From RUG11237 sp964450185 (GTDB taxonomy: Bacteria > Bacillota > Clostridia > Lachnospirales > Lachnospiraceae), in NCBI GenBank assembly GCA_964450185.1, contig CAYVCL010000044.1, positions 1 through 25,863 on the forward strand: 25,863 bases of DNA, given 5' to 3'. A program made the position numbers and the translations under genes. Every line of letters begins with the position of its first letter. Within the stretch, counting starts at the first letter, position 1. The notes below the pieces were generated by a model. It was not told the origin of the DNA. It did not search any database and was given only the letters and a program-made list of their open reading frames with translations. Positions 1 through 8,424 of the stretch are shown here, one piece after another.

Positions 1-29
1 GTGGTAGGCTATAATGAGAGGTGATAACA

Positions 30-1304
30 GTGATTAAAAAAGAAATGATTGCGATGTTGCTCGCAGGTGGACAGGGAAGCCGATTAGGTGTTCTTACAAA
101 AAAGGTTGCAAAACCGGCAGTTGCTTTCGGAGGAAAATATATAATTATCGATTTCCCATTAAGTAACTGTATTAATTCCGGAATTGATACGGTAGGTGTG
201 CTTACCCAGTATCAGCCGTTGCGTCTGAATACCCACATTGGAATTGGTATTCCGTGGGATTTGGATAGAAATATTGGAGGTGTTACTGTTCTACCTCCGT
301 ATGAAAAGAGTACAAGTAGTGAGTGGTACACAGGTACTGCAAATGCGATTTACCAGAACTTAGAGTATATGGAAACTTATAATCCGGAATATGTTCTTAT
401 TTTATCTGGTGACCATATTTATAAGATGGATTACGAAGTTATGCTGGATTTCCACAAGCAGAACAATGCAGATGTAACCATTGCTACTATGCCGGTCCCA
501 ATGGAGGAAGCAAGCCGTTTTGGTATTGTTGTTGCAGATGAAGACGGTAGAATTCAGAAATTCGAAGAAAAACCGGAACATCCAAGCAGTAATCTGGCAT
601 CCATGGGTATTTATATTTTCAGCTGGAAAATATTAAAAGAGGCTTTAATTGCATTATCCGACGAAAAAGGTTGTGATTTCGGTATGCATATTATTCCTCA
701 TTGCCATGAAAATGGAAATCGTATGTTTGCTTATGAATTTAACGGATACTGGAAGGACGTTGGTACTTTAGGTTCCTATTGGGAAGCAAACATGGAATTG
801 ATTGATATTATTCCTGAATTCAATTTATATGAAGAATTCTGGAAAATCTACACAAAGAGTGATACTTTGCCACCACAGTATATTTCAGGTGAGGCAAGAA
901 TCGAAAAGAGCATTATCAGTGAAGGCGCAGAAATTTACGGTGAAGTAGTTAATTCTGTCATCGGCGCTGGCGTAAGAATTGGAAAAGGCAGTGTAATTCG
1001 TGATTCTATTATCATGAGGGATACGAAAATTGGCGAAAACGTAGTGATTGACAAGTCAATCGTTGCAGAAAATGCAGAAATTGGAAATAATGTAGTTTTA
1101 GGAATTGGCGATGATGTGCCAAACAAACTGAAACCAAAGATTTACTCCTTTGGTCTTGTGACAATTGGGGACAGGTCTGTGATTCCGGACAATGTTAAAA
1201 TAGGAAAGAACACAGCCATTTCGGGTGTAACAGAGCCATCGGATTATCCGAATGGAATACTGGATAGTGGTGAAACGATAATGAAAGCAGGTGACAGACG
1301 ATGA
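30..1304 (+). CDS. glgC: Glucose-1-phosphate adenylyltransferase, catalytic subunit GlgC
   Basis: It makes ADP-glucose from ATP and glucose-1-phosphate, the first committed step of bacterial glycogen synthesis in the cytoplasm. The N-terminal nucleotidyltransferase domain carries the LLAGGQGSRL phosphate-binding loop, the AKPA lysine motif, the SGDHIYKMDY metal-site motif, the FEEKP sugar-phosphate lysine and YWKDVGT. The C-terminal third is hexapeptide-repeat-like (left-handed beta-helix). I chose GTG at 30 because AGAGGTGAT lies just upstream; a GTG at 21 would fall inside that SD. The protein is 424 residues, normal for the family. It overlaps glgD by ATGA, so the two are translationally coupled. 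Oddity: the usual YRIIDF motif reads YIIIDF, an Ile about residue 38 where family members I know have Arg. Any promoter -35 lies outside the window. Confidence 0.95.
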   Translation: MIKKEMIAMLLAGGQGSRLGVLTKKVAKPAVAFGGKYIIIDFPLSNCINSGIDTVGVLTQYQPLRLNTHIGIGIPWDLDRNIGGVTVLPPYEKSTSSEWYTGTANAIYQNLEYMETYNPEYVLILSGDHIYKMDYEVMLDFHKQNNADVTIATMPVPMEEASRFGIVVADEDGRIQKFEEKPEHPSSNLASMGIYIFSWKILKEALIALSDEKGCDFGMHIIPHCHENGNRMFAYEFNGYWKDVGTLGSYWEANMELIDIIPEFNLYEEFWKIYTKSDTLPPQYISGEARIEKSIISEGAEIYGEVVNSVIGAGVRIGKGSVIRDSIIMRDTKIGENVVIDKSIVAENAEIGNNVVLGIGDDVPNKLKPKIYSFGLVTIGDRSVIPDNVKIGKNTAISGVTEPSDYPNGILDSGETIMKAGDRR

Positions 1305-2419
1305 GAGCGATTGGAATTATTTTAGCAGGCGGAAACAGTTATCGTATGAAAGAATTGTCAAACAAGCGTGCCATAGCAGCGATGCCGGTGGCAGGAAGTT
1401 ATCGAAGCATTGACTTTACACTTAGTAACATGACAAATTCACATATCCAGAGAGTTGCAGTGTTAACACAGTACAATTCCAGAAGTTTGAATGAACATTT
1501 AAGTTCATCTAAATGGTGGGATTTCGGACGTAAGCAGGGAGGTCTGTTTGTGTTCCCGCCTACTGTTACAGTGGACAACAATTTCTGGTATCGTGGAACA
1601 GCAGATGCTATTTATCAGAACCTGACATTCTTAAAGAACAGCCATGAACCATATGTGGTAATTGCTTCAGGTGATGGTATTTATAAAATGGATTACAATA
1701 AGGTGTTGGAATATCACATTGCTAAAAAAGCAGACGTTACTGTGGTATGCAAGGATATGGCACCGGGACAGGATATCGAACGTTTTGGTATTCTAAGAAT
1801 GGATGAAGATGGCAGAATTGAAGAATTTGACGAAAAGCCAATGGTTGCCACTTCCAATACAGTATCCTGTGGTATTTATGTAATCAGAAGAAGACAGTTG
1901 ATTGAACTGTTGGAAAAATGTGCAAAAGAAGACAGATATGACTTTGTAAAAGATATTCTGGTACGCTACAAAGGTATGAAGCGTATTTATGGATATAAAA
2001 TGGAAGAATATTGGAGTAACATTTCTACAGTGGAATCCTATTATGAAACCAATATGTCCTTCCTGCAACCGGAAATAAGAGATTATTTCTTTAGACAGTA
2101 TCCGGACGTTTATTCAAAAGTGGATGATTTACCACCGGCAAAATATAATCCGGGAGCAGTAGTAAAGAACAGCTTGGTTTCCAGCGGATGTATTGTAAAT
2201 GGTACGGTGGAAAATTCCGTTCTCTTTAAAAAGGTATTTGTGGGAAATAATGTTACCATTAAGAATTCCATTATTTTAAATGATGTTTATATTGGTGACA
2301 ACACAACCATCGAGAATTGTATTGTGGAAAGTAGGGATACAATTCGTGCGAATACATATCATAAGGGAGAAAATGGTATCAAGGTTGTTGTGGAAAAGAA
2401 TGAGAGGTATGTCTTATAA
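1301..2419 (+). CDS. glgD: GlgD, non-catalytic or regulatory ADP-glucose pyrophosphorylase subunit
   Basis: GlgD is the paralogue that pairs with GlgC in Firmicutes and modulates the heterotetramer (family knowledge). The 372-residue protein keeps the fold: ILAGG, YRSIDFTLSN, SGDGIYKMDY, FDEKP and a C-terminal beta-helix. It has lost key catalytic positions compared with the GlgC just upstream. The GxGxRL loop is replaced by GNSYRM, the AKPA lysine motif is AIAA, and the metal-binding Asp of YWxDVGT is Asn in YWSNIST. These losses support a regulatory rather than catalytic role. The start overlaps the glgC stop (ATGA), with AGGTGA a few bases upstream inside glgC. The C-terminus is short, as usual for GlgD. 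Confidence 0.93.
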   Translation: MRAIGIILAGGNSYRMKELSNKRAIAAMPVAGSYRSIDFTLSNMTNSHIQRVAVLTQYNSRSLNEHLSSSKWWDFGRKQGGLFVFPPTVTVDNNFWYRGTADAIYQNLTFLKNSHEPYVVIASGDGIYKMDYNKVLEYHIAKKADVTVVCKDMAPGQDIERFGILRMDEDGRIEEFDEKPMVATSNTVSCGIYVIRRRQLIELLEKCAKEDRYDFVKDILVRYKGMKRIYGYKMEEYWSNISTVESYYETNMSFLQPEIRDYFFRQYPDVYSKVDDLPPAKYNPGAVVKNSLVSSGCIVNGTVENSVLFKKVFVGNNVTIKNSIILNDVYIGDNTTIENCIVESRDTIRANTYHKGENGIKVVVEKNERYVL

Positions 2420-2479
2420 CGGTTATAAGAGTGTAACAGAGTAAAGGGCTCGTTGAGGCGAGAAAGGGGAATTAATTAG

Positions 2480-2764
2480 ATGAACATTACAGATGTACGT
2501 GTCAGAAAGATGACAAAAGAAGGTAAAATGAAAGCGGTAGTATCTATTACTATTGATGATGAATTTGTCGTACATGATATTAAAGTAATTGATGGAGAAA
2601 AGGGATTATTTATCGCAATGCCAAGCAGAAAGGCATCTGATGGAGAATATAGAGATATTGCACATCCTATTAACTCCGGAACAAGAGATAAAATTCAGAA
2701 GATTATTCTGGAAAGTTATGAAAAAGCTTTACTGGAAGAACCAGCAGAAGCAGAAGAAGCTTAA
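2480..2764 (+). CDS. spoVG: SpoVG, sporulation and cell-division associated RNA-binding regulator
   Basis: This 94-residue protein begins with the family signature MNITDVRVRKM and contains the MPSRK and YRDIAHPI segments that mark SpoVG. In Firmicutes SpoVG binds nucleic acid, affects asymmetric septation in sporulation and is a global post-transcriptional regulator (family knowledge). AAGGGG lies about 10 nt before the ATG. It sits 60 bp after glgD on the same strand, so read-through from glgCD is possible; I see no convincing sigma-H or sigma-A promoter in that gap. The C-terminal tail is acidic (EEPAEAEEA), as often in this family. A strong hairpin follows. A longer reading frame that overlaps it in another phase is not a gene. 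Confidence 0.95.
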   Translation: MNITDVRVRKMTKEGKMKAVVSITIDDEFVVHDIKVIDGEKGLFIAMPSRKASDGEYRDIAHPINSGTRDKIQKIILESYEKALLEEPAEAEEA

Positions 2765-2808
2765 TTACAGGGAAATAGTTAAGCGAAAGGTAAATAAAGA
2801 GCAAAGAA

Positions 2809-2851
2809 AAAGACAAGGGTGTCATGATGATTCAGACATACCCTTGTCTTT
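2809..2851. terminator. Bidirectional terminator between spoVG and the S8 protease
   Basis: A perfect 12-bp stem (AAAGACAAGGGT pairing with ACCCTTGTCTTT) encloses a 19-nt loop. T-rich sequence follows on the plus strand, and A-rich sequence precedes it, giving a T-rich tail for minus-strand transcripts. It lies between two converging genes, so it can serve both. Confidence 0.8.
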
Positions 2852-2881
2852 CTTTATATATAGATTTTTACATAAGTAATG

Positions 2882-4582
2882 TCAGGTTAATGTTTCAAAA
2901 ACGTTATACAAATCTAAAATACCGTAGCCCCATTCGGGATTGGGATATTCTATATTCCGGGGGCGCCTGGTACCCCGAATAAGATAATTTTTTATGCCGG
3001 TTCCGTTGATGAAGGGTATATTACCATATATAATTGCCCATTCTAAGAACAAGGCAGCGGCGCCGCACACATGGGCAGCAGCAATGCTGGTTCCGGACCG
3101 TGTGGTGTAACGGCCGTTGGGAAGCGGTCCTGTGATGTCCACGCCGGGCGCAGCCAGTGTGGGAACAATGGTATTGTCAGGGCTAAAACCGCGACTGGAA
3201 TTTAAGTAAATGCTGTCATCTCTGTGATTATAAGCCACCGCAGTAATGACATTTTTGGCATTTCCCGGTTCGGTAATGGTGTTATAGGGAGAGGAACGCA
3301 AAAAATAAGTATCCTCTGAAGTAAGGGGGGTAACCGGAAGCCACATGTGAAAAGTAACCGTATGAGAGGTTTTATTCTGGATAATGAATTTCCAGATTCC
3401 CGGTGCGGGATTATTGAAACGCATCATAACCAGCTGTCTGCCTGATTGATTTTCTATCAAAATAAAATTAACTAACACTATGGTGTTTACAAAGACAAAG
3501 CGAAGTGTTTGCTGGGAGTAAGGCGGCTCCAGAAAAAGGGGCTGCATTTCTCCGGAGGGAGATTGGAGGGTTACTTCCTGAGTAGTAGGAGAATCCCCCC
3601 AAAGCTCTAAAGTAAATCCCTGTTGGTGTTCGCCTACTTTCAATTCCACTTCCGTAGAGCCCACAGAAGGTTCTATATTGGAAGTATAATGATGCCTTGC
3701 ATTTCCTTCATTTCCGCCGGCAACAGAAACTACCACTTGGGACTGACGGTTTAAACTGTCAGCAAAAGTTGCCAGAGGGGAATTGCCAAGATGTGCGCCC
3801 ATATTGGAGCCGAAAGGCATACAGATGGACAAAGGAATTTCTCCTAAGCGGTGAGCGCAGTTTTTCACATAGCTTAAAGCAGTCATTACATCATCTTCCT
3901 GATAAATCAAAGCATCGTCGGGAAGAAAGAAAAAGTCATGAATATATTGCTTTGCCGGCTTTAGTTTTACCACAATTAAAGTGGCTTCCGGTGCAGCACC
4001 AATAAACTGCTCCTGAATATTTTCACTGCCGGCGGCAATACCGGCGGTAAAGGTTCCGTGACCTAAAGTATCTTTGGAAGGGACAATATCAAAAGGATTT
4101 TCCGACTGTAATGCACTGTCAATATCGGCTTTGGTGTATTCTGTTCCATAGTTTAGGTTAGGTGGTGTATTTTCACTGACAATGGTTTGATCCCAAAGAT
4201 AGGCAATGCGGGAACTGCCATCCGAATTACGGAAAATTTTATTGGTATAATCAATGCCGGAATCAATAATTGCCACCGCAGTTCCAGTGCCTTTCAATGG
4301 GATGTAAGGATGATTATGCAGTCTTGTGATGCCGGAGGCATTCATACTCTGGATGTCCATGGGAACATAATAATTTGGAAAGCTTGCGTAGCTATAGCTG
4401 TTAAGGGGGGATTGTAGAGCTTCTGTTAAAGGTGCATAGATAATTGCGTAAGTATCGTTGACTATATTTGTTGGATAAAGTTGCTGCAAATACTCTAAAT
4501 AAGAAACAGAGGCACTGTAATTGAATATAAAATCCCCATAATTTTCGTCCATGGCAGCAGGTAGAGGCGTAGATGATGGCAT
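2882..4582 (-). CDS. S8 family subtilisin-like serine protease, Csp-like, no signal peptide
   Basis: A 566-residue subtilase. The active site is complete: Asp107 in AIIDSGID, His175 in TLGHGTFTAG, oxyanion Asn291 in AGGNEGN and Ser499 in SGTSIAAAHV. Residues 1 to about 90 resemble the short N-terminal pro-region of clostridial Csp proteases. Between Asn291 and Ser499 is the long beta-rich insert typical of the CspA-like group. No signal peptide or membrane segment is visible, so it should be cytoplasmic or act within the spore compartment. Csp proteases activate the cortex hydrolase SleC during germination (family knowledge), but many Lachnospiraceae carry several paralogues of unknown substrate, so I give no gene symbol. 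The ATG at 4582 is preceded by AGGTG at four bases. It stands alone, facing spoVG and divergent from the atp operon. Confidence 0.88.
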   Translation of the reverse strand: MPSSTPLPAAMDENYGDFIFNYSASVSYLEYLQQLYPTNIVNDTYAIIYAPLTEALQSPLNSYSYASFPNYYVPMDIQSMNASGITRLHNHPYIPLKGTGTAVAIIDSGIDYTNKIFRNSDGSSRIAYLWDQTIVSENTPPNLNYGTEYTKADIDSALQSENPFDIVPSKDTLGHGTFTAGIAAGSENIQEQFIGAAPEATLIVVKLKPAKQYIHDFFFLPDDALIYQEDDVMTALSYVKNCAHRLGEIPLSICMPFGSNMGAHLGNSPLATFADSLNRQSQVVVSVAGGNEGNARHHYTSNIEPSVGSTEVELKVGEHQQGFTLELWGDSPTTQEVTLQSPSGEMQPLFLEPPYSQQTLRFVFVNTIVLVNFILIENQSGRQLVMMRFNNPAPGIWKFIIQNKTSHTVTFHMWLPVTPLTSEDTYFLRSSPYNTITEPGNAKNVITAVAYNHRDDSIYLNSSRGFSPDNTIVPTLAAPGVDITGPLPNGRYTTRSGTSIAAAHVCGAAALFLEWAIIYGNIPFINGTGIKNYLIRGTRRPRNIEYPNPEWGYGILDLYNVFETLT

Positions 4583-4855
4583 AAGACACCTGAAATAAAG
4601 AATTTGTAATATATATATGCCAAATACGCGAGAATATACATGTAGAAAGAAGTAAAAAGTATGAAAATTGATGAAAATTTCATAAAAAATTAAGAAATTT
4701 TGCTATTGCATTGGAACTAACAAAAATGAAAAAAAAATGAAATAGATAAATTGCATAAAAAATAAAATAAAAAAGAAGAAGTAAATGTAAAGAATTTACA
4801 AAAGAATTCGGTATTTTTTGGAAACAAAATGTAAAAAATGAATTAAAAGGAAGCA
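4583..4855. other. AT-rich divergent intergenic region with no gene
   Basis: The gap between the divergent S8 protease and the atp operon is 342 bp in total. Most of it is poly-A and poly-T rich, with no open frame of gene quality on either strand. I see only the two promoter candidates listed at its ends. There is no atpI or atpZ gene ahead of atpB, as there is in some Firmicutes. Confidence 0.6.
4612..4639 (-). promoter_or_regulatory. Possible sporulation-type (sigma-E/K-like) promoter of the S8 protease
   Basis: On the minus strand GTATATT (4633-4639) lies 13 nt before CATATATA (4612-4619), resembling the GTCATATT / CATACAnT pattern of sigma-E promoters. Transcription would start about 24 nt before the ATG, leaving room for the AGGTG SD. 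The region is extremely AT-rich, so chance matches are likely. Confidence 0.28.
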
Positions 4856-4884
4856 TTGACATTTCTGCGTTAAAGCAGTATCGT
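4856..4884 (+). promoter_or_regulatory. Sigma-A promoter of the atp operon
   Basis: A perfect -35 TTGACA (4856-4861) is followed after 17 bp by TATCGT (4879-4884), which matches four of six -10 bases. Transcription would start near 4891, about 34 nt before the atpB ATG. It is the best promoter-like site in the gap. Confidence 0.55.
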
Positions 4885-4924
4885 TAAGACATTAACAAAC
4901 TCAAAATAGAGAGGAAGTGAAAAG

Positions 4925-5617
4925 ATGGAAGCCTTCGTAGAAGAACTTTTAGAAGAACTGGAATGTAATGTGGTATTCGAAATTCCTATCGGGAATGGAG
5001 CAAGCATCCCTATTCTGGAATCGGTTGTGGTTACTTGGATAATTATGGCGGTATTAATCATTTTATCCAAAATTCTGGTACGAAATCTTACCATAGAAAA
5101 TCCGGGTAAGAAACAGCTTGCATTAGAAGCTGGAATCGGATTTTTGTATGATTTCTTTCACGGACTGTTAGGCGAACATGGAAAGCGTTATATACCTTAC
5201 ATGATGACGGTAATCATTTATGTAGGTGTGGCAAATATCATTGGTCTTTTTGGCTTTAAGCCACCTACAAAAGATATGAATGTTACGATTGCACTGGCAT
5301 TGATGAGCATTATTCTTGTTGAAGTTGCAGGCATCCAGAAAAAAGGAGTAAAGGGATGGGTGAAAAGCTTTGCCGAACCGGTAGCTATGGTAGCACCAAT
5401 CAATGTTTTGGAAGTATTTATTCGTCCACTATCTTTATGTATGCGACTTTTCGGTAATGTACTTGGTGCATTTGTAGTAATGGAACTGATTAAATTATGT
5501 ATACCGGTATTTGTGCCGGCAGTATTCAGTTGCTATTTTGATATTTTTGATGGTCTGATTCAGGCCTATGTATTTGTATTCCTAACCTCTCTGTTTATCA
5601 AAGAGGCAATAGAATAG
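4925..5617 (+). CDS. atpB: ATP synthase Fo subunit a
   Basis: Subunit a forms the stator half-channels that pass ions to the c-ring. The 230-residue protein has about five hydrophobic membrane segments. The essential arginine is Arg174 in SLCMRLFGNVLGA, and the conserved Gln213 of the last helix lies in GLIQAYVFVFLTSLF. The start is ATG with GAGGAAGTGAAAAG upstream. It opens the eight-gene operon, with the a-c-b-delta-alpha-gamma-beta-epsilon order usual in bacteria. The N-terminus is short and acidic (EAFVEELLEELE). Confidence 0.95.
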   Translation: MEAFVEELLEELECNVVFEIPIGNGASIPILESVVVTWIIMAVLIILSKILVRNLTIENPGKKQLALEAGIGFLYDFFHGLLGEHGKRYIPYMMTVIIYVGVANIIGLFGFKPPTKDMNVTIALALMSIILVEVAGIQKKGVKGWVKSFAEPVAMVAPINVLEVFIRPLSLCMRLFGNVLGAFVVMELIKLCIPVFVPAVFSCYFDIFDGLIQAYVFVFLTSLFIKEAIE

Positions 5618-5659
5618 ATAAAATTAGACTTAGACAAAGAAGAAAAGGAGAGTGTTGTT

Positions 5660-5884
5660 ATGACATCATTAGTAGCATTAGGAGCAGGAATTGCAGTTTT
5701 ATCAGGAGCAGGAGCAGGAGTTGGTATTGGTGTTGCCACATCAAAAGCAGTAGACGCTATCGCAAGACAGCCGGAAGCTCACAGTAAGATTTCATCTGCC
5801 TTATTACTTGGTTGTGCCTTAGCAGAAGCAACAGCCGTTTATGGACTTGTAGTTGCAATCCTTATCATTTTATTATTGAAATAA
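5660..5884 (+). CDS. atpE: ATP synthase Fo subunit c
   Basis: This 74-residue two-helix protein oligomerises into the rotary c-ring. Helix 1 is glycine-rich (GAGAGVGIGVATSKA), the polar loop is ARQPEA, and the ion-carrying carboxylate is Glu56 in LAEATAVYG. Sodium-binding c subunits such as that of Ilyobacter tartaricus use a helix-1 Gln and a Ser after the Glu. Here these positions are Ile23 and Ala57, while the Thr and Tyr (58 and 61) remain. I infer coupling to protons rather than sodium. SD AAAGGAGAG precedes the ATG. Confidence 0.95.
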   Translation: MTSLVALGAGIAVLSGAGAGVGIGVATSKAVDAIARQPEAHSKISSALLLGCALAEATAVYGLVVAILIILLLK

Positions 5885-5917
5885 TTTTAAGAATTTTAAG
5901 AAAGCAGGTGGGTAAAG

Positions 5918-6415
5918 GTGTTAAAAATTGATTTCTGGAACATAGTCTTTACCGTTGTTAACCTTCTTGTTTTATACTGGGCAATGAAAAAATTTCTTAT
6001 TGGTCCGATAACAGGAATTATGGATAAAAGAAAAGAGCTTATCGAAAGTCAGCTTGCACATGCGGCTGAAACAGAGCAGGAAGCATTGCAGTTAAAATCC
6101 GATTATGAAAAGGATTTAGGCAATGCAAAAGAAGAATCCGTAAGAATTGTGGAAAAAGCCCGTAACGATGCAAAAGCAGAGTATGATCGTATTGTAAAGG
6201 ATGCAGATGCAAAAGCTTCCGATATTATTGCAAAGGCAAATAAGACGGTAGAAATGCAGAAACAGAAAACTTTGCAGGAAATGGAAAACGAAATCACAGG
6301 TCTGGCTTTGGTAGCGGCAGCAAAAATTATGAATGACAAGCAGGATAATGACACAGCACTTTATAATAAGTTTTTAGCAAAAGCAGGTGATGCCAATGAC
6401 ACAGCTGGCAATTAA
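5918..6415 (+). CDS. atpF: ATP synthase Fo subunit b
   Basis: Subunit b is the peripheral stalk tethering F1 to subunit a. One N-terminal membrane helix (residues about 5-25, WNIVFTVVNLLVLYWAM) is followed by PITGIMDKRKELIESQL and a long charged Ala/Glu/Lys-rich coiled coil, then a short delta-binding end. It is 165 residues, a normal length. The start is GTG at 5918, five bases after GCAGGTGGG. Its end overlaps the start of atpH by 20 bases, consistent with coupled translation. Confidence 0.94.
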   Translation: MLKIDFWNIVFTVVNLLVLYWAMKKFLIGPITGIMDKRKELIESQLAHAAETEQEALQLKSDYEKDLGNAKEESVRIVEKARNDAKAEYDRIVKDADAKASDIIAKANKTVEMQKQKTLQEMENEITGLALVAAAKIMNDKQDNDTALYNKFLAKAGDANDTAGN

Positions 6416-6899
6416 TTATGGCACAGCTTTATATGAATTGCATATTCCGGAAGAAGAACTGATGGCACAGAGAAGCTTGCTTCAGGAAACAAAGGAGCTG
6501 ACCAAAAGTCTGACAAGCCCGATTGTTTCCATGAAAGAAAAGCATGCGGTCATTGATAGAATATTTACCGGAAAATTCAAAAATTTCTTAAAGAAGCTCT
6601 GCGATTATAACAGCATGGGTTATCTGGAAGAAATTTTGCAGGCCTATGATTTGTACAAGAACGAGGCAGAAGGAAAAATGGCAGGAGAACTTTTTTATGT
6701 AACTCCTCCAACCGATGACCAGTTAGAACAAATCAAGGATTTCTTATGTAAAAAATATAATAAAAAGCAGATAGAATTAAAGTTAAAGCAGACTCCGGAA
6801 TTGATTGGTGGTTTTGTTATCCGAATCGGCAATTATGAATACGACTGGAGTTATGCAGGACGTTTGAAAGCGTTACAACAAAAATTGATAAAAAAATAA
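6396..6899 (+). CDS. atpH: ATP synthase F1 subunit delta
   Basis: Delta (OSCP) links the top of F1 to the b stalk. The protein begins MTQLAINYGTALYEL, keeps the helical N-terminal domain, and ends in the conserved ELIGGFVIRIGN strand region followed by a short helix. I place the start at ATG 6396 because AGGTGA (6385-6390) is five bases upstream. The in-frame GTG at 6387 and ATG at 6390 overlap that SD. The product is 167 residues. The start lies within the end of atpF. Confidence 0.92.
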   Translation: MTQLAINYGTALYELHIPEEELMAQRSLLQETKELTKSLTSPIVSMKEKHAVIDRIFTGKFKNFLKKLCDYNSMGYLEEILQAYDLYKNEAEGKMAGELFYVTPPTDDQLEQIKDFLCKKYNKKQIELKLKQTPELIGGFVIRIGNYEYDWSYAGRLKALQQKLIKK

Positions 6900-6914
6900 C
6901 CGGAGGTGAAATGC

Positions 6915-8423
6915 GTGAGCACAATCAGTTCAGAAGAAATTATTTCCATATTAAAAAGTGAAATCGAAAATTATGATATGGAAACCGGTGAACAGGAAGT
7001 GGGAAATGTCATCTGGGTAGGTGACGGAATTGCTATGGTTTACGGAATTGACCATGCAGTTTATGGAGAAATTGTTATCTTTGAAAATGGTATCAAAGGT
7101 ATGGTACAGGATATCCGCCGCAATGAAATTGGTTGTATTTTATTTGGAAAGGATACCGGAATCAAAGAAGGTACCAAAGTTACACGTACCGGCAAGAGAG
7201 CAGGTATTCCGGTAGGAGATGCGTTCCTTGGAAGAATCGTGGATGCGTTAGGCGCTCCTATTGATGGAAAAGGAGAGATTCCATCTGAAGAGTATCGTCC
7301 GATTGAACAGGAAGCTCCAGGTATTGTGGATCGTAAATCTGTTACCGTACCGTTGGAAACAGGTATTCTTGCAATCGATTCCATGTTCCCGATTGGACGT
7401 GGACAGAGAGAGTTAATCATTGGTGACAGACAGACAGGTAAGACTTCTATCGCCATTGATGCAATTCTAAATCAGAAAGGAAAAGATGTTGTCTGTATCT
7501 ATGTGGCAATCGGACAGAAAGCATCTACCGTTGCAAAAATTGTATCTACTTTAAATAAAAACGACGCTATGGACTACTCTATTGTAGTATCTGCAACAGC
7601 CAGTGATTCTGCACCTTTGCAGTACATAGCTCCATATTCTGCAACAGCATTGGCAGAATATTTTATGTACAAAGGGAAAGACGTATTAATTGTATATGAT
7701 GATTTATCCAAGCATGCGGTAGCATATCGTGCTCTTTCGCTGTTGTTGGAACGTTCTCCGGGACGTGAAGCTTATCCTGGTGACGTATTTTATCTTCATT
7801 CCAGATTGCTGGAACGTTCCAGCCGTTTGAGTGATGAGCTTGGAGGAGGTTCTATTACAGCACTTCCAATTATTGAAACTCAGGCAGGGGATGTATCAGC
7901 CTATATTCCTACCAACGTTATTTCCATTACAGACGGACAGATTTTCTTGGAAAGTGATTTGTTCTTTGCAGGTATGCGTCCGGCGGTAAATGTTGGTCTT
8001 TCCGTATCCCGTGTTGGTGGTGCGGCACAGACAAAAGCCATGAAAAAAGCAGCAGGTTCTATTCGTATTGATTTGGCGCAGTTTAGAGAAATGGAAGTGT
8101 TTACACAGTTCAGCTCTGATTTGGATGCGGCAACAAAAGAACAGCTTCAGTATGGTAATGGTTTGATGGAATTATTAAAGCAGCCTCTTTGCAATCCTTT
8201 GAGTCTGCATGAACAGGTAATTACTTTGTGTACAGCCACACATAAAATTATGTTAGATGTGGAAAAGAATAAAGTAAAACAGTTCCAGATGGATATGTTA
8301 AGTTATTTTGATTCAGTTCATCCGGAAATTGGAAAAGAAATCGAAGAAACAAAAGTGCTTACAGACGAAATGATTGCTAAGATTGTAGAAGTAGCAAAGG
8401 AATATAAGAGTAGTAGGTGTTAA
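6915..8423 (+). CDS. atpA: ATP synthase F1 subunit alpha
   Basis: The non-catalytic nucleotide-binding subunit of the alpha3beta3 head. The P-loop reads GDRQTGKTS, the Walker B region is VLIVYDDLSKHAVAYR, and the arginine finger lies in GLSVSRVGGAAQTKAMKK. It is 502 residues, normal for the family. The start is GTG at 6915, with a perfect GGAGGTGA five bases upstream. A GTG at 6906 is inside that SD and is rejected. Only 15 bases separate it from atpH, and two bases from its stop lies the atpG ATG. Confidence 0.96.
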   Translation: MSTISSEEIISILKSEIENYDMETGEQEVGNVIWVGDGIAMVYGIDHAVYGEIVIFENGIKGMVQDIRRNEIGCILFGKDTGIKEGTKVTRTGKRAGIPVGDAFLGRIVDALGAPIDGKGEIPSEEYRPIEQEAPGIVDRKSVTVPLETGILAIDSMFPIGRGQRELIIGDRQTGKTSIAIDAILNQKGKDVVCIYVAIGQKASTVAKIVSTLNKNDAMDYSIVVSATASDSAPLQYIAPYSATALAEYFMYKGKDVLIVYDDLSKHAVAYRALSLLLERSPGREAYPGDVFYLHSRLLERSSRLSDELGGGSITALPIIETQAGDVSAYIPTNVISITDGQIFLESDLFFAGMRPAVNVGLSVSRVGGAAQTKAMKKAAGSIRIDLAQFREMEVFTQFSSDLDAATKEQLQYGNGLMELLKQPLCNPLSLHEQVITLCTATHKIMLDVEKNKVKQFQMDMLSYFDSVHPEIGKEIEETKVLTDEMIAKIVEVAKEYKSSRC

Positions 8424-8424
8424 T

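Noticed and set aside
10..15. A perfect TATAAT just before glgC.
   Set aside because: Transcription would begin inside or after the SD of the chosen start, and the -35 region is outside the window, so it cannot be supported.
2589..2879. An open frame of 96 codons overlapping spoVG and the terminator.
   Set aside because: It is out of phase with spoVG, lacks an SD and runs through the terminator hairpin.
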